Assembly (NCBI RefSeq): GCF_020026895.1
Contig: NZ_JAINZW010000006.1
Span: forward strand, 1 to 64,000
Length of the DNA: 64,000 bases
Direction: 5' to 3'
Source: Novilysobacter selenitireducens
GTDB lineage: Bacteria > Pseudomonadota > Gammaproteobacteria > Xanthomonadales > Xanthomonadaceae
Part shown: piece after piece, positions 39,946-49,358 of the stretch
How positions within the stretch are numbered: the stretch's first letter is position 1
Layout of the letters: every line of letters begins with the position of its first letter
The notes under the pieces: generated by a model
Told to the model about the DNA's origin: nothing
What the model saw: the letters and a program-made list of their open reading frames with translations, nothing else
The model's database searches: none
Position numbers and translations under genes: made by a program

Positions 39946-40587
39946 ATGAGACTGCTGCTCGCCCGCCACGGCGAAACCCCGTGGAACGCCGAAGGCCGCT
40001 ACCAGGGCCAGGAAGACATCGCGCTCTCGCCCATCGGCGAAGCGCAGGCACGTGCACTCGGCGAGCGCCTGGCCGGGGTCGAGATTGCAAAGGCGGTCGC
40101 GTCGCCACTCACGCGCGCCCGCCGCACGGCCGAGCTGGCGCTGGGCGACCGCGCCTGGATGCTGGACACCGACGTCGGGTTGATGGAAATCGCGCATGGC
40201 ACCTGGGAGGGACTGCTCGCGGCGGAAATCCACGACCGCGACCCCGACCGTCTGCGTGCCTGGCGCGATACGCCGCACGAGGTGCTGATGCCGGAGGGCG
40301 AATCCTTGCAGCACGTGCTCGACCGCGCGTGGCCAGCGCTGGAACGGGCCGCGCACGGCCTGGGCGAGGCCGACACCCTGCTGGTGGTCGCGCACGACGC
40401 CGTGAACCGGGTGCTGTTGTGCCGCGTGCTGGGCCTGCCGCTGGCGCACCTGTGGCGGTTCCGGCAGGCGCCCACGACGCTCAACCTGCTGGAAGGCCCG
40501 ACGGTGGACCGCCTCGACGTCGTCCGCCTCAACGACTGCGCCCACCACACCGCGCTGTTCGGCGAGGCCGTGCACCGGGCGCTGTAG
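39946..40587 (+). CDS. Histidine phosphatase family protein
   Basis: The product is 213 residues from ATG 39946 (MRLLLARHGETPWNAEGRYQ). The phosphoglycerate mutase-like core has the nucleophile in ARHGET, a conserved SPLTRARRTAE and the second His in VVAHDAVNR. Such proteins include CobC, GpmB and other small phosphatases. The substrate cannot be inferred. Its location 115 nt after serA might suggest a phosphoserine phosphatase (PSP type iPSP), which would be metal independent, but this is only a hypothesis. The ribosome-binding site is CAAGGA. Confidence 0.82.
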   Translation: MRLLLARHGETPWNAEGRYQGQEDIALSPIGEAQARALGERLAGVEIAKAVASPLTRARRTAELALGDRAWMLDTDVGLMEIAHGTWEGLLAAEIHDRDPDRLRAWRDTPHEVLMPEGESLQHVLDRAWPALERAAHGLGEADTLLVVAHDAVNRVLLCRVLGLPLAHLWRFRQAPTTLNLLEGPTVDRLDVVRLNDCAHHTALFGEAVHRAL

Positions 40588-40668
40588 TCGGGCGCTGTGA
40601 TACGCGTCGCCACGCCGCCCGCACGTCGGCGCCCGCACATCTACGCCCGCATACCGCACACTTTGCGC

Positions 40669-41925
40669 ATGGACCTGACCCAGTGGCTCGAGTACATCGA
40701 GCGCCAGCACCCCAAATCCATCGACATGGGCCTGGACCGCGTACGCGCGGTCGCCGAAGCGCTGGGCCTGTCGCGGCCCGCGCGCCGCGTCGTGACCGTG
40801 GGCGGCACCAACGGCAAGGGCTCGACCGTGGCCTTCATCGAGGCGATCGCGCGCGGCGCCGGCTGGCGCGTCGGCGCCTACACCTCGCCGCACCTGCGCG
40901 CCTACAACGAGCGCGTGCGGATCGAAGGCGCCGACATCGACGATGCGTCGCTGGTCGCCGCGTTCGAGGCCATCGAGGCGGCCCGCGGCGACGTTGCGCT
41001 GACGTATTTCGAGTACGGCACGCTGGCGGCGCTGTGGTGCTTCGAACGCGCCGACCTCGACCTGGCGATCCTCGAGGTCGGACTGGGAGGGCGACTGGAC
41101 GCCACCAACATCGTCGACCCGGACGTGGCCGTCATCACCACCGTCGAACTGGACCACCAGGACTACCTGGGCGACGACCGCGAGGCGATCGGGTTCGAGA
41201 AGGCCGGCATCGCCCGGGCGTGGAAGCCGCTGGTACTGGGCGACGACGATCCGCCGTCCAGCGTACTGCGGCATGCCTACGCGATCGGCGCCTCGGCGGT
41301 GCGCATCGGCTGCGACTTCTTCTTCGAGCCGACAGGCGACGGCTGGCGTTGGCGCGAAGTCGGCTGCGAGTACGCATTGCCACGGCCGCGGCTGGCCGCG
41401 CCGGTGCAGCTCCGCAATGCCGCCGTGGCGATCGCCGCGTTGCGCGCGCTGGATGCGCCCTTGGACGAGGCCGGCATCGCCGCGGCCGTGACCGACGCGC
41501 AGGTGGGCGGCCGGCTGCAGTCGTTCGACCGCGGCGGGGTGGCGGTGGTGGTCGACGTCGCGCACAACCCGCAGGCGGCGCGCGAGTTGGCACGCTGGCT
41601 GGCGGAATCCCCAGTGGACGGCGCCACCCATGCGGTGTTCGCGGCACTGGCCGACAAGGACGTGGCGGGCGTGGTCGAGGCGCTGGCGGATGCCGTCGAC
41701 GACTGGCATCTCGCCGGGCTGCCCGAGGCTGGCGAGCGGGCGCAGACGGCGGCGGGCTTGGCGGCGCGTCTTGCTGGCACCGCGGCCAGCGGCGCCCCGG
41801 TGCACGAGACGGTCGAGGAGGCACTGGTGGCCGCGCTCGGCACCGCCGGTCCGGGCGACAGGATCCTGGTGCTGGGCTCGTTCCACACCGTTGCGGCCGC
41901 GCTGGACTGGCTCGACCGCGACTGA
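40669..41925 (+). CDS. folC: Folylpolyglutamate synthase / dihydrofolate synthase
   Basis: The product is 418 residues from ATG 40669 (MDLTQWLEYIERQHPKSIDM). The Mur-ligase-type P-loop is GGTNGKGSTVAF, the signature is LEVGLGGRLDATN, and the C-terminal domain carries VVVDVAHNPQAARE. It adds glutamate to dihydropteroate and to folates. It opens the conserved folC-SPOR-cvpA-purF cluster. accD, which often precedes folC in gamma-proteobacteria, is replaced here by serA and a phosphatase gene. The frame upstream of 40669 lacks family similarity. Confidence 0.94.
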   Translation: MDLTQWLEYIERQHPKSIDMGLDRVRAVAEALGLSRPARRVVTVGGTNGKGSTVAFIEAIARGAGWRVGAYTSPHLRAYNERVRIEGADIDDASLVAAFEAIEAARGDVALTYFEYGTLAALWCFERADLDLAILEVGLGGRLDATNIVDPDVAVITTVELDHQDYLGDDREAIGFEKAGIARAWKPLVLGDDDPPSSVLRHAYAIGASAVRIGCDFFFEPTGDGWRWREVGCEYALPRPRLAAPVQLRNAAVAIAALRALDAPLDEAGIAAAVTDAQVGGRLQSFDRGGVAVVVDVAHNPQAARELARWLAESPVDGATHAVFAALADKDVAGVVEALADAVDDWHLAGLPEAGERAQTAAGLAARLAGTAASGAPVHETVEEALVAALGTAGPGDRILVLGSFHTVAAALDWLDRD

Positions 41926-41965
41926 ATGCCGGCATCGCCGGGTCGGATGCGACAGGTCGCGGCGC

Positions 41966-41971
41966 TATAAT
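41966..41971 (+). promoter_or_regulatory. -10 element upstream of the SPOR protein gene
   Basis: A perfect TATAAT lies 37 nt before the start codon, in an otherwise GC-rich 82-nt gap. The -35 position (TCGGAT) is poor. Confidence 0.5.
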
Positions 41972-42007
41972 CCGCGCGGCATTTCCGCCCGCGCCGCGCG
42001 AGACCCG

Positions 42008-43012
42008 ATGGAACCTGCCCTGAAACAGCGCCTGATCGGCGCGGCCGTGCTGGTCGCGCTGGCGGTGATCTTCCTGCCCATGCTGATCAAGGGCCCGGCG
42101 CCGGAAAGCGGAGTGTCGGACGTGTCGCTGGACGTCCCGGCCCAGCCGGGCGACGACGGCATGGAAACGCGCGAGCTGCCGCTGCTGGCCCCGGGCGACG
42201 CGCCCGCGGGTGGCGCGCTGGGGCTGCCAGCGGGGCAGGCCGAGGACGGCCGCCTGCCGACCGTCGACACCACCACCGGCGAAGGCGGCGGCCAGGGCGA
42301 AATGATGCCGGCGCCCACGGCCGGCGGCGATTACGCCGTCAGCTTCGGCAGTTACGCCAGCACGGGCGATGCCGCGCGCGTGGTCGAGGCGCTGCGCAGC
42401 TCGCAATTGCCGGGCTACCAGGAACGCGTCGAGGGCCGCGACGGCCGCACCATCCACCGCGTGCGCGTGGGGCCGTACGCCAGCCGCGCCGATGCCGAGG
42501 CCGCCCGCCTGCGCGCTGCCCACGTGCGCGACGATGTCGGCTCCCAGGTGGTCGCACTGGATGCCGGTGACCCGCCCCGTGAACCGGCGTCCGCGTCCAA
42601 GCCGGCCGCGGCCGCGACGACCGGCACCGTCAAGCAGGAGCCGCTCGCGGCCAACGAGCCGGCCGCGAAGCCGGAGCCGAAGCCCGCTGCGCCCAAGCCC
42701 GCCGAGCCCAAGCCTGAGCCGGTCGCCGCGCCCGCCAAGCCGGCGCCTTCGGTGCCGTCCGCGCCGGCCGCCGCGGATGTCGGCTTTGCCGTGCAGCTGG
42801 GCGCCTTCAGCAACGCCGACGAAGCCGGAAAGCTGCGCGATCGCGTGCGCGGGCTGGGCTTTGGCGCGTTCATCGAGCAGGTCAACACCGACAAGGGCAC
42901 GCTCACCCGTGTGCTGGCGGGACCGGTGTCGAGCCGCGAGCAGGCCGAGCAGTTGAAGTCGCAGGTCGCCGCGCGCACCGGCATCAACGGCCTGGTCCGC
43001 GCGCACCCCTGA
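42008..43012 (+). CDS. Inner-membrane SPOR-domain protein (DedD-like)
   Basis: The product is 334 residues from ATG 42008 (MEPALKQRLIGAAVLVALAV). It has a short cytoplasmic start and one membrane segment (residues ~9-27). A periplasmic part holds a SPOR-like domain (YAVSFGSYASTGDAARVVEA, residues ~108-180), a Lys/Pro/Ala-rich linker of about 75 residues and a second SPOR domain (VGFAVQLGAFSNADEAGKLR, residues ~258-332). SPOR domains bind denuded peptidoglycan at the division site. Its place between folC and cvpA matches dedD. Having two SPOR domains is unusual relative to E. coli DedD, which has one. Confidence 0.85.
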   Translation: MEPALKQRLIGAAVLVALAVIFLPMLIKGPAPESGVSDVSLDVPAQPGDDGMETRELPLLAPGDAPAGGALGLPAGQAEDGRLPTVDTTTGEGGGQGEMMPAPTAGGDYAVSFGSYASTGDAARVVEALRSSQLPGYQERVEGRDGRTIHRVRVGPYASRADAEAARLRAAHVRDDVGSQVVALDAGDPPREPASASKPAAAATTGTVKQEPLAANEPAAKPEPKPAAPKPAEPKPEPVAAPAKPAPSVPSAPAAADVGFAVQLGAFSNADEAGKLRDRVRGLGFGAFIEQVNTDKGTLTRVLAGPVSSREQAEQLKSQVAARTGINGLVRAHP

Positions 43013-43049
43013 TGGCGAACGTGTGCGCCACGGCCCGGGCCGGCCGTCG

Positions 43050-43628
43050 ATGACCGCGCTGGACTGGGTGCTGCTGGCGATCGTCGTGGTATCGGCGTTG
43101 CTGGGCGTGATGCGCGGCCTGATCGGCGTACTGGCCTCGCTCGCGGCCTGGATCCTCGCCGGATGGGCGGCGTTCCGGTTCGGCGGGCAGGCCGCATGGA
43201 TGCTTTCGGGCGGCGATGCGCCCAGCACCGGGCAACTGCTGGCCGGCTATGCGCTCAGCTTCCTGGTGGTGATGGTGGTGGTCGGGCTGGTGGGCTGGAT
43301 CGTGCGGCGGCTGGTGCACTCGGTCGGGTTGTCCGGCCTGGACCGGATGCTGGGCCTGGGCATCGGCGTGGCGCGCGGGGCTTTCGTCGCCTGCGCACTG
43401 GTGCTGCTGCTGGGCCTGACGACGATGCCGCGTGAGCCGGAATGGCAGCAGTCACGCGTGGTCCCGGTGTTCGTGCCGGGTGCGCAGTGGATGCGCGGCT
43501 GGCTGCCCGACTGGGTGGCCGAACAGGTGGATTTCCGCAGCGGCGGCGCCATGTCACTGGATGGCATGCCGCTGCACAACGGGCCGGCGCTGCCGGTACC
43601 GCCCGCGGCCGGTGACGGCCGCTCGTAA
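43050..43628 (+). CDS. cvpA: Colicin V production protein homologue
   Basis: The product is 192 residues from ATG 43050 (MTALDWVLLAIVVVSALLGV), a CvpA family membrane protein with about four helices. The conserved pattern DWVLLAIVVVSALLGVMRGL and the LDRMLGLGIGVARG motif are present. CvpA supports envelope integrity and purF expression context, though its molecular role is unclear. It is followed after 88 nt by purF, as in E. coli. The last codons lie within a 29-bp tandem duplication. Confidence 0.9.
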   Translation: MTALDWVLLAIVVVSALLGVMRGLIGVLASLAAWILAGWAAFRFGGQAAWMLSGGDAPSTGQLLAGYALSFLVVMVVVGLVGWIVRRLVHSVGLSGLDRMLGLGIGVARGAFVACALVLLLGLTTMPREPEWQQSRVVPVFVPGAQWMRGWLPDWVAEQVDFRSGGAMSLDGMPLHNGPALPVPPAAGDGRS

Positions 43629-43666
43629 TGGCTCGATCCGGTGACGGCCGCTCGTAATGGCACGAC
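43609..43666 (+). repeat. Tandem duplication of a 29-bp unit across the cvpA stop
   Basis: A 24-bp core (43609-43632) starting CCGGTGACGGCCGCTCGTAA recurs at 43638-43661, with the unit length 29 bp and two mismatches over the whole unit. The first copy includes the cvpA stop codon, and the second restores the same last codons in the untranslated region. Confidence 0.85.
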
Positions 43667-43716
43667 CCGGCGGCGGTCGCCGTCCTTCATGAATCGCTAA
43701 ACGCAGGACTTAATCC

Positions 43717-45204
43717 ATGTGCGGGATCATCGGCATCGTCGGCCATAACGACGTGGCGGCGCAGCTCTACGACGGCCTGACGGTGCTGCAGCACCGCGGC
43801 CAGGACGCCGCGGGCATCGCGACCGCGCACGGCACCAAGCTGCGCGTGCACAAGGGCAACGGCCTGGTCAGCGACGTGTTCGACGAGCACGCCATGCAGG
43901 TGCTGCAGGGCCACCTGGGCATCGGCCACTGCCGCTACCCGACCGCCGGCAGCGAGGGCAACGACGAGGCACAGCCGTTCTACGTCAACTCGCCCTTCGG
44001 CATCGTGCTGGCGCACAACGGCAACCTGATCAACACCGAAGCCCTGCAGCGCGAGGTGTTCGAGCAGGACCGCCGCAACGTCAGCACCGAGTCCGACTCG
44101 GAAGTGCTGCTCAACGTGTTCGCCCACGAGCTGGACGAGCAGGGCAGCCTGTCGGTGGACGCCACGCTCAACGCGATCGAAGGCACGCACCGGCGCTGCG
44201 TCGGCGGCTACGCCGTGGTGGCGGCGGTGCTGGGCCTGGGTCTGGTCGCCTTCCGCGACCCCAATGGCATCCGGCCGCTGGTGATCGGCAAGCGCAGCAG
44301 CGACGGACGCGACGAGTACGCGGTGGCGTCCGAGTCGGTCGCGCTGGACCTGCTGGGCTACGAGCGCGTGCGCGACGTGCGCCCCGGCGAGGGCCTGGTC
44401 GTCACCACCGAGGGTGTCCTGCACACCCGCCAGTGCGTGGAGCCGCGCACCCACACGCCGTGCATCTTCGAGTACGTCTACTTCGCGCGGCCCGATTCGA
44501 TGATGGATGACGTCTCGGTGCACAAGGCGCGCATGCGCATGGGCCAGACGCTGGGCGAGAAGATCCAGCGGTTGCGGCCGGACCACGACATCGATGTGGT
44601 GATCCCGATCCCCGACACTTCGCGCGACTCCGCGCTGGAGATCGCCAACGTGCTGGGCGTGAAGTACCGCGAGGGGTTCATCAAGAACCGCTACGTCGGC
44701 CGCACTTTCATCATGCCGGGGCAGGGCCAGCGCGCGAAGTCGGTGCGCCGCAAGCTCAATCCGATCCCACTGGAGTTCCGCAACCGCGTCGTGCTGCTCG
44801 TGGACGACTCCATCGTGCGTGGCACCACGTCCAAGCAGATCGTGCAGATGGCGCGCGACGCCGGTGCGCGCAAGGTGTACCTGGCCTCGGCCGCGCCGCC
44901 AGTGCGCCACCCCAACATCTACGGCATCGACATGCCCACGGCCGAGGAGCTCGTCGCGCACCAGCGTAGCGAGGACGAGATCCAGCAGCTGCTGGGCTGC
45001 GACTGGCTGATCTACCAGGACCTGGAAGACCTCGAGCGCGCGGTGGCCGGACCGAAGGCACGCCTGACCCACTTCGATTCGTCGTGCTTCAACGGCAATT
45101 ACGTCACCGGTACCGAGGCCGACTACTTCGAGCGCATCAAGCACCTGCGTTCGGACGAGGCCAAGACCACGCGGCGCGTGCCGGTGGCGGCCACGCGCGG
45201 CTGA
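43717..45204 (+). CDS. purF: Amidophosphoribosyltransferase
   Basis: The product is 495 residues. Cys2 of [14 protein letters not shown] is the glutaminase nucleophile after Met removal. HRGQDAAGI and [11 protein letters not shown] complete the Ntn-hydrolase domain. The phosphoribosyltransferase part has the PRPP loop [18 protein letters not shown]. It commits PRPP to purine synthesis. It ends the folC-SPOR-cvpA-purF set, and the DUF455 gene follows 22 nt later and may be cotranscribed. No PurR-like operator was identified. Confidence 0.97.
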   Translation: MCGIIGIVGHNDVAAQLYDGLTVLQHRGQDAAGIATAHGTKLRVHKGNGLVSDVFDEHAMQVLQGHLGIGHCRYPTAGSEGNDEAQPFYVNSPFGIVLAHNGNLINTEALQREVFEQDRRNVSTESDSEVLLNVFAHELDEQGSLSVDATLNAIEGTHRRCVGGYAVVAAVLGLGLVAFRDPNGIRPLVIGKRSSDGRDEYAVASESVALDLLGYERVRDVRPGEGLVVTTEGVLHTRQCVEPRTHTPCIFEYVYFARPDSMMDDVSVHKARMRMGQTLGEKIQRLRPDHDIDVVIPIPDTSRDSALEIANVLGVKYREGFIKNRYVGRTFIMPGQGQRAKSVRRKLNPIPLEFRNRVVLLVDDSIVRGTTSKQIVQMARDAGARKVYLASAAPPVRHPNIYGIDMPTAEELVAHQRSEDEIQQLLGCDWLIYQDLEDLERAVAGPKARLTHFDSSCFNGNYVTGTEADYFERIKHLRSDEAKTTRRVPVAATRG

Positions 45205-45226
45205 GCCCACGCCGGCAGGTGTACCG

Positions 45227-46042
45227 ATGACCGGCACGCTCCACGAGGCGGCCCGCCGTTGCCTGGATGCCGCTTCGCCCGACGACAAGGTGGCGGCGAC
45301 GTTTGCCGCGGCGGACGCGTTCGCGCGCGGCCAGCTGTCGATTCCGGTCGACGCACCGCCACCGGAGCCCATTCGCATGCCCGGTCGCCCGGACCGGCCG
45401 CGCCTGGTGCATCCGCGCGCGTTGCCCAAGCGCGGATTCGGCACGGACGAGGGCCGCGCCGCGTTCATCCATGCCATCGCCCACATCGAGTTCAACGCCA
45501 TCGACCTGGCGTGGGACGCCGCCTACCGCTTCCGCGGGCTGCCCGATGCGTTCTATGCCGACTGGGTGTCGTGCGCGGCCGACGAGGCCCGGCACTTCGT
45601 GATGCTGCGCGACCGTCTTCGCCAGCTCGGCTTCGACTACGGCGACTTCGACGCGCACAACGGCCTGTGGGAGATGGCCGAGAAGACCGCGCACGACGGC
45701 CTGGAACGCATGGCCCTGGTACCGCGGGTGCTGGAAGCGCGTGGGCTGGACGTGACGCCGGGCATGATCGCGCGCCTGCAGGGCATGGGCGATGTGGAAA
45801 CCGTGGCCATCCTGGAGGTCATCCTGCGCGAGGAGGTCGCGCACGTCGCCGCCGGCTCGCGCTGGTTCCGCTGGTATTGCGCGCGTGCCGGCGTCGAGCC
45901 CGCGCCGACGTTCCAGCGCCTGCTGGGCGAGTACGCCCGCGCGGTCCTGCATGGCCCGTTCAACCTGGACGCGCGCGCCGCGGCGGGCTTCGACGACGAC
46001 GAGCTTGCCCTGTTGCAAGGCTTTGCCGGCAAGTCCCTGTAG
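45227..46042 (+). CDS. DUF455 ferritin-like protein
   Basis: The product is 271 residues of the DUF455 family. Metal-ligand patterns of a ferritin-like four-helix bundle are visible: HAIAHIEFNAIDLAWDAAYR, CAADEARHF and EVILREEVAHVAAGSRWF, each with Glu and ExxH. Proteins of this group are predicted di-iron proteins, some annotated as MiaE-like. The reaction is unknown. It begins 22 nt after purF without a terminator between, so it may be the last gene of that operon. A REP cluster follows its stop. Confidence 0.82.
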   Translation: MTGTLHEAARRCLDAASPDDKVAATFAAADAFARGQLSIPVDAPPPEPIRMPGRPDRPRLVHPRALPKRGFGTDEGRAAFIHAIAHIEFNAIDLAWDAAYRFRGLPDAFYADWVSCAADEARHFVMLRDRLRQLGFDYGDFDAHNGLWEMAEKTAHDGLERMALVPRVLEARGLDVTPGMIARLQGMGDVETVAILEVILREEVAHVAAGSRWFRWYCARAGVEPAPTFQRLLGEYARAVLHGPFNLDARAAAGFDDDELALLQGFAGKSL

Positions 46043-46158
46043 GAGCGGCTTCAGTCGCGAGCGGTTCGCGCGGAACATCGTTTGCGATGTAGGAGCGACG
46101 TAAGTCGCGACCTGCGTAGGTGCCGGAGTCGCACGGTCGCGACTTACGTCGCTCCTAC
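46039..46158. repeat. REP cluster, A + B/B' (site 2)
   Basis: An A-type unit (46039-46060, one stem mismatch T for C) overlaps the DUF455 stop region. A B-type unit (46089-46112, core GTAGGAGCGACGTAAGTCGC) and its inverted copy (46135-46158) follow. The cluster lies in a convergent gap between the DUF455 gene and lpxH. Confidence 0.9.
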
Positions 46159-46188
46159 AACAGGAGGGCGGTCGATCGCCCGCGACCT

Positions 46189-46920
46189 TTACAGCGCCGC
46201 CAGCGCCATACCGTCGGCATCCACGCGCAGCACAGAGCCTTGCTCGTACCAGTCGCCCAGCACGACGCGTCGGCCATCACGTCCTTCGACTACCAGCTCA
46301 TGCACCGCCGGACGGTGCGTGTGCCCGTGGATCAGCGTGTCGATCCCGAAACGCGCCAGCGTTGCGGACACGGCCTCAGGCGCGACGTCGGTGATCGTTT
46401 CCATCGTCCCCTGGCCCTTCAGCCCCGACTGGTGCGCCTGGCTGGCGGCGCGCGCCTGCTGTGCGAACGCCAGCCGCGCGTCCAGCGGCTGCGACAGGAA
46501 CCGCGCCTGCCACGCCGGGTCGCGCGTCTGTGCGCGGAAGGCCTGGTAGGCGACATCGCCGGTGCACAGCGTGTCGCCATGCATCAGCAAGGTGGGGCGG
46601 CCATGCAGCATCACCACGGTCGGGTCCGGCAGTACGCGCATGCCGGCGCGGCGCGCGTAGGCTTCGCCCAGCAGGAAATCGCGGTTGCCGCGGATGAAGA
46701 AGACCGGCGTGCCGGCGTCGACCACGGCGCGCAGCGCGTCGGCGGTGCGGGCGCCGGCCTCGGACGGGTCGTCGTCGCCGACCCACGCCTCGAACAGGTC
46801 GCCGAGGATGTACAGCGCGTCCGCGCCACGGGCTTCGTCCTGTAGGAACCGGCAGAACAGGTCGATGATGTGCGGGCGCTGCGCGTCGAGGTGGAGGTCG
46901 GAGATGAAGAGCGTGGTCAT
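46189..46920 (-). CDS. lpxH: UDP-2,3-diacylglucosamine diphosphatase
   Basis: The product is 243 residues, a calcineurin-like metallophosphoesterase with [39 protein letters not shown] and HGHTHRP. This is LpxH of lipid A synthesis, which makes lipid X at the inner-membrane face. The length and Cys-containing LCTGD match LpxH rather than LpxI. It is alone on the minus strand between REP clusters. Confidence 0.95.
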   Translation of the reverse strand: MTTLFISDLHLDAQRPHIIDLFCRFLQDEARGADALYILGDLFEAWVGDDDPSEAGARTADALRAVVDAGTPVFFIRGNRDFLLGEAYARRAGMRVLPDPTVVMLHGRPTLLMHGDTLCTGDVAYQAFRAQTRDPAWQARFLSQPLDARLAFAQQARAASQAHQSGLKGQGTMETITDVAPEAVSATLARFGIDTLIHGHTHRPAVHELVVEGRDGRRVVLGDWYEQGSVLRVDADGMALAAL

Positions 46921-46953
46921 CGGGGCATTGTAGGACCCATCGATTGCCCCCCT

Positions 46954-47118
46954 GTAGGAGCGGCTTCAGCCGCGATGGCGTGGCGAGTCCTGGCGAAGGA
47001 CCAGGTCGCGCATTGGTCGCGACCTACGTCGTTTCCACGGGGCGCCGGAATGGTGATCGCGGCTGAAGCCGCTCCTACAAGGACTTGGAGATCCCATCGC
47101 GGCTGAAGCCGCTCCTAC
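46954..47118. repeat. REP cluster A, degenerate B', A', A' (site 3)
   Basis: An A-type unit lies at 46954-46976, a degenerate reversed B-type unit at 47015-47037, and two reversed A-type units at 47056-47078 and 47096-47118. The cluster lies between divergent lpxH and gltX, upstream of both, ending 20 bp before the gltX -10. That is unusual, as REPs mostly sit after genes. Confidence 0.88.
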
Positions 47119-47137
47119 AGGAGCCGGTCCGGCCCGG

Positions 47138-47143
47138 TAAAAT
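47138..47143 (+). promoter_or_regulatory. Possible -10 element of gltX
   Basis: TAAAAT lies 31 nt before the gltX start and forms the loop of a GCCCGG/CCGGGC hairpin (47132-47150). The -35 position would fall inside the last REP unit. Confidence 0.45.
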
Positions 47144-47173
47144 GCCGGGCTTGTCCGCCCCGAGCCTGCATGC

Positions 47174-48580
47174 ATGACCTGCCGCACCCGCTTCGCCCCC
47201 AGCCCCACCGGTTACCTGCACATCGGCGGCGCGCGCACCGCGCTGTACTGCTGGCTGGAGGCGCGCCGCCGCGGCGGGCAGTTCATCCTGCGCATCGAGG
47301 ACACCGACCGCGAGCGCAGCACGCAGGCCGCCATCGACGCGATTCTGCAGGCGATGGACTGGCTGGGCCTGGACTATGACGAAGGCCCGATCTACCAGAC
47401 CCACCGGTTCGACCGGTACCGCGAGGTCGCCGAGCAGCTGGTCGCCAGCGGCCATGCGTACTACGCCTACGAGACCAAGGACGAGCTGGAGGCGATGCGC
47501 GAGGCCGCGATGGCAAAGGGCGACAAGCCGCGTTACAGCGGCGCTGCGCGCGATGCCAACCTGCCGTACCGCGACGACCCCAACCGGGTCATCCGCTTCC
47601 GGAACCCGCTCGATGGCACGGTGGTGTGGGACGACAAGGTCAAGGGCCGCATCGAGATCGCCAACAGCGAACTCGACGACCTGGTGATCTTCCGTTCCGA
47701 CGGCTACGCGACCTACAACTTCGCCGTGGTGGTCGACGACCTGGACATGGGCATCACCGACGTGGTGCGCGGCGACGACCACGTCAACAATACGCCGCGC
47801 CAGATCAACATCTACAAGGCACTCGGCGCGGCGGTGCCGCACTTCGCGCACCTGCCGATGATCCTGGATCCCGAGGGCGCCAAGCTGTCCAAGCGCACCG
47901 GCGCGGCCGACGTCATGCAGTACCGCGACATGGGCTACCTGCCGCACGCGCTGCTCAACTACCTGGCACGCCTTGGCTGGTCGCACGGCGACCAGGAAAT
48001 CTTCTCCATCGCCGAACTGCAGTCGCTGTTCGACCTCAAGGACGTCAACGCCAAGGCGGCGCGCCTGGACCCGGCCAAGCTCGGCTGGCTCAACCAGCAG
48101 TACCTCAAGGGCGACGCGCCCGGAGACGTCGCCCGGCACCTGGAATGGCACCTGCGCGAGGCGGGGTACGACCTCGCCAAGGGGCCGGCACCGGCCGACA
48201 TCGTGCTGGCGCTGCGCGACCGCGTGCAGACACTCAAGGAAATGGCCGAACGCGCCGCCGTGTGGTTCGGCCCGCTGGTCGAGTACGACGAGGCCGCCGT
48301 CGCCAAGCACCTCAAGCCGGCGGCGCGCGCCCCGCTGGCCGATGCGCGTGAGCGCCTCGCCGCGCTCGGCGAGTGGACTGTCGACGCAATCAGCACGGCG
48401 CTGCACGACACCGCCGCCGCGCTGGAGCTGGGCATGGGCAAGGTCGCGCAACCACTGCGCGTAGCCATCACCGGCACCCAGGTCAGCCCCGACATCAGCT
48501 ACACCGTGTATCTGGCCGGCCGTGACGAGGCGCTGGCCCGGATCGACGCCGCGCTTGCAAAAGTGCCGGCCGGGGCCTAG
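47174..48580 (+). CDS. gltX: Glutamyl-tRNA synthetase
   Basis: The product is 468 residues, a class I synthetase with HIGH-like [12 protein letters not shown] and KMSKS-like KLSKRTG. The catalytic domain is followed by a helical anticodon-binding domain ([13 protein letters not shown], then [12 protein letters not shown]). It charges tRNA-Glu. The ATG at 47174 ([20 protein letters not shown]) is the likely start given the conserved TRFAPSPTG. zur begins 9 nt after its stop, so the two are probably cotranscribed. Confidence 0.96.
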   Translation: MTCRTRFAPSPTGYLHIGGARTALYCWLEARRRGGQFILRIEDTDRERSTQAAIDAILQAMDWLGLDYDEGPIYQTHRFDRYREVAEQLVASGHAYYAYETKDELEAMREAAMAKGDKPRYSGAARDANLPYRDDPNRVIRFRNPLDGTVVWDDKVKGRIEIANSELDDLVIFRSDGYATYNFAVVVDDLDMGITDVVRGDDHVNNTPRQINIYKALGAAVPHFAHLPMILDPEGAKLSKRTGAADVMQYRDMGYLPHALLNYLARLGWSHGDQEIFSIAELQSLFDLKDVNAKAARLDPAKLGWLNQQYLKGDAPGDVARHLEWHLREAGYDLAKGPAPADIVLALRDRVQTLKEMAERAAVWFGPLVEYDEAAVAKHLKPAARAPLADARERLAALGEWTVDAISTALHDTAAALELGMGKVAQPLRVAITGTQVSPDISYTVYLAGRDEALARIDAALAKVPAGA

Positions 48581-48589
48581 ATCAGGGCC

Positions 48590-49069
48590 ATGGGCCACGC
48601 CTGCACCGATCCGAAGCACCACGTCCACGACGCCGACGCGTACGTGGGCGAGGTCGAACGCGTGTGCCAGCAGCGCGGCCTGCGCCTGACCCCGATCCGC
48701 GCCAATGCATTGCGCCTGATCGCCGATGCCGAGCGTCCGCTGAAGGCCTACGAACTGCTGGACCTGATGAAGGCCACGCACGACGCTGCGGCCCCGCCGA
48801 CGGTGTACCGCGCGCTGGAGTTCCTGCTCGAGCACGGCTTCATCCACAAGCTGGCATCGGTCAACGCGTTCGTCGGATGCCACCACCCGGCGTCCGAGCC
48901 GCACGCCGTGCCGTTCCTGATCTGCGACCGCTGCCAGTCGGCGACCGAGCTTGAAGACGAGCAGATCGTCGCCTCGCTCGACCGCCGCGCCCGCGCGCTG
49001 GGCTTCGTGCCGCAGGCGCAAACGCTGGAAGTGCATGGGCTTTGTGCGCGCTGTGCGGCGACGGGCTGA
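48590..49069 (+). CDS. zur: Fur-family regulator, probably Zur
   Basis: The product is 159 residues. The N-terminal winged helix carries RGLRLTPIRANALRLIADAE and TVYRALEFLLEHGFIHKLAS. The dimerisation domain has a Cys4 structural zinc site (Cys112-Asp-Arg-Cys115 and Cys152-Ala-Arg-Cys155) plus VGCHHP. The His-rich start (CTDPKHHVHDADAYV) and the neighbouring znuD-like receptor point to the zinc-uptake regulator rather than Fur. It would repress znu-type genes when zinc is plentiful. The start 9 nt after gltX suggests an operon. Confidence 0.87.
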   Translation: MGHACTDPKHHVHDADAYVGEVERVCQQRGLRLTPIRANALRLIADAERPLKAYELLDLMKATHDAAAPPTVYRALEFLLEHGFIHKLASVNAFVGCHHPASEPHAVPFLICDRCQSATELEDEQIVASLDRRARALGFVPQAQTLEVHGLCARCAATG

Positions 49070-49097
49070 AGAGACGCCGGACGACAGGTCTGCTTCT

Positions 49098-49269
49098 GTA
49101 GGAGCGGCTTCAGCCGCGAGCTTTTTCCCGCCGTGATCCATCGCCTCTTGTAGGAGCGACGTAAGTCGCGACCCGCGCCACTTCGAATACATGCCGGACG
49201 CGACTTACGTCGCTTCTACAGAGTCCGTGTGTGTCCGGCACATGCGATCGCGGCTGAAGCCGCTCCTAC
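49098..49269. repeat. Nested REP array A-B-B'-A' (site 4)
   Basis: An A-type unit (49098-49119), a B-type unit (49150-49172), a reversed B-type unit (49200-49219) and a reversed A-type unit (49247-49269) make one large symmetric palindrome of about 172 bp. It lies between convergent zur and the TonB receptor gene. Confidence 0.9.
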
Positions 49270-49358
49270 AGGTGCACCGAGACACCGGCTGCGCGCCCAG
49301 AACGAAGAAGCCCGCCAGGTGGCGGGCTCCTTCGAAGCGCTCAGCGTGCAGGCAGGCG

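Noticed and set aside
43629-43716. PurR-like operator upstream of purF.
   Set aside because: No palindrome resembling the E. coli PurR site is visible, only the 29-bp tandem duplication.
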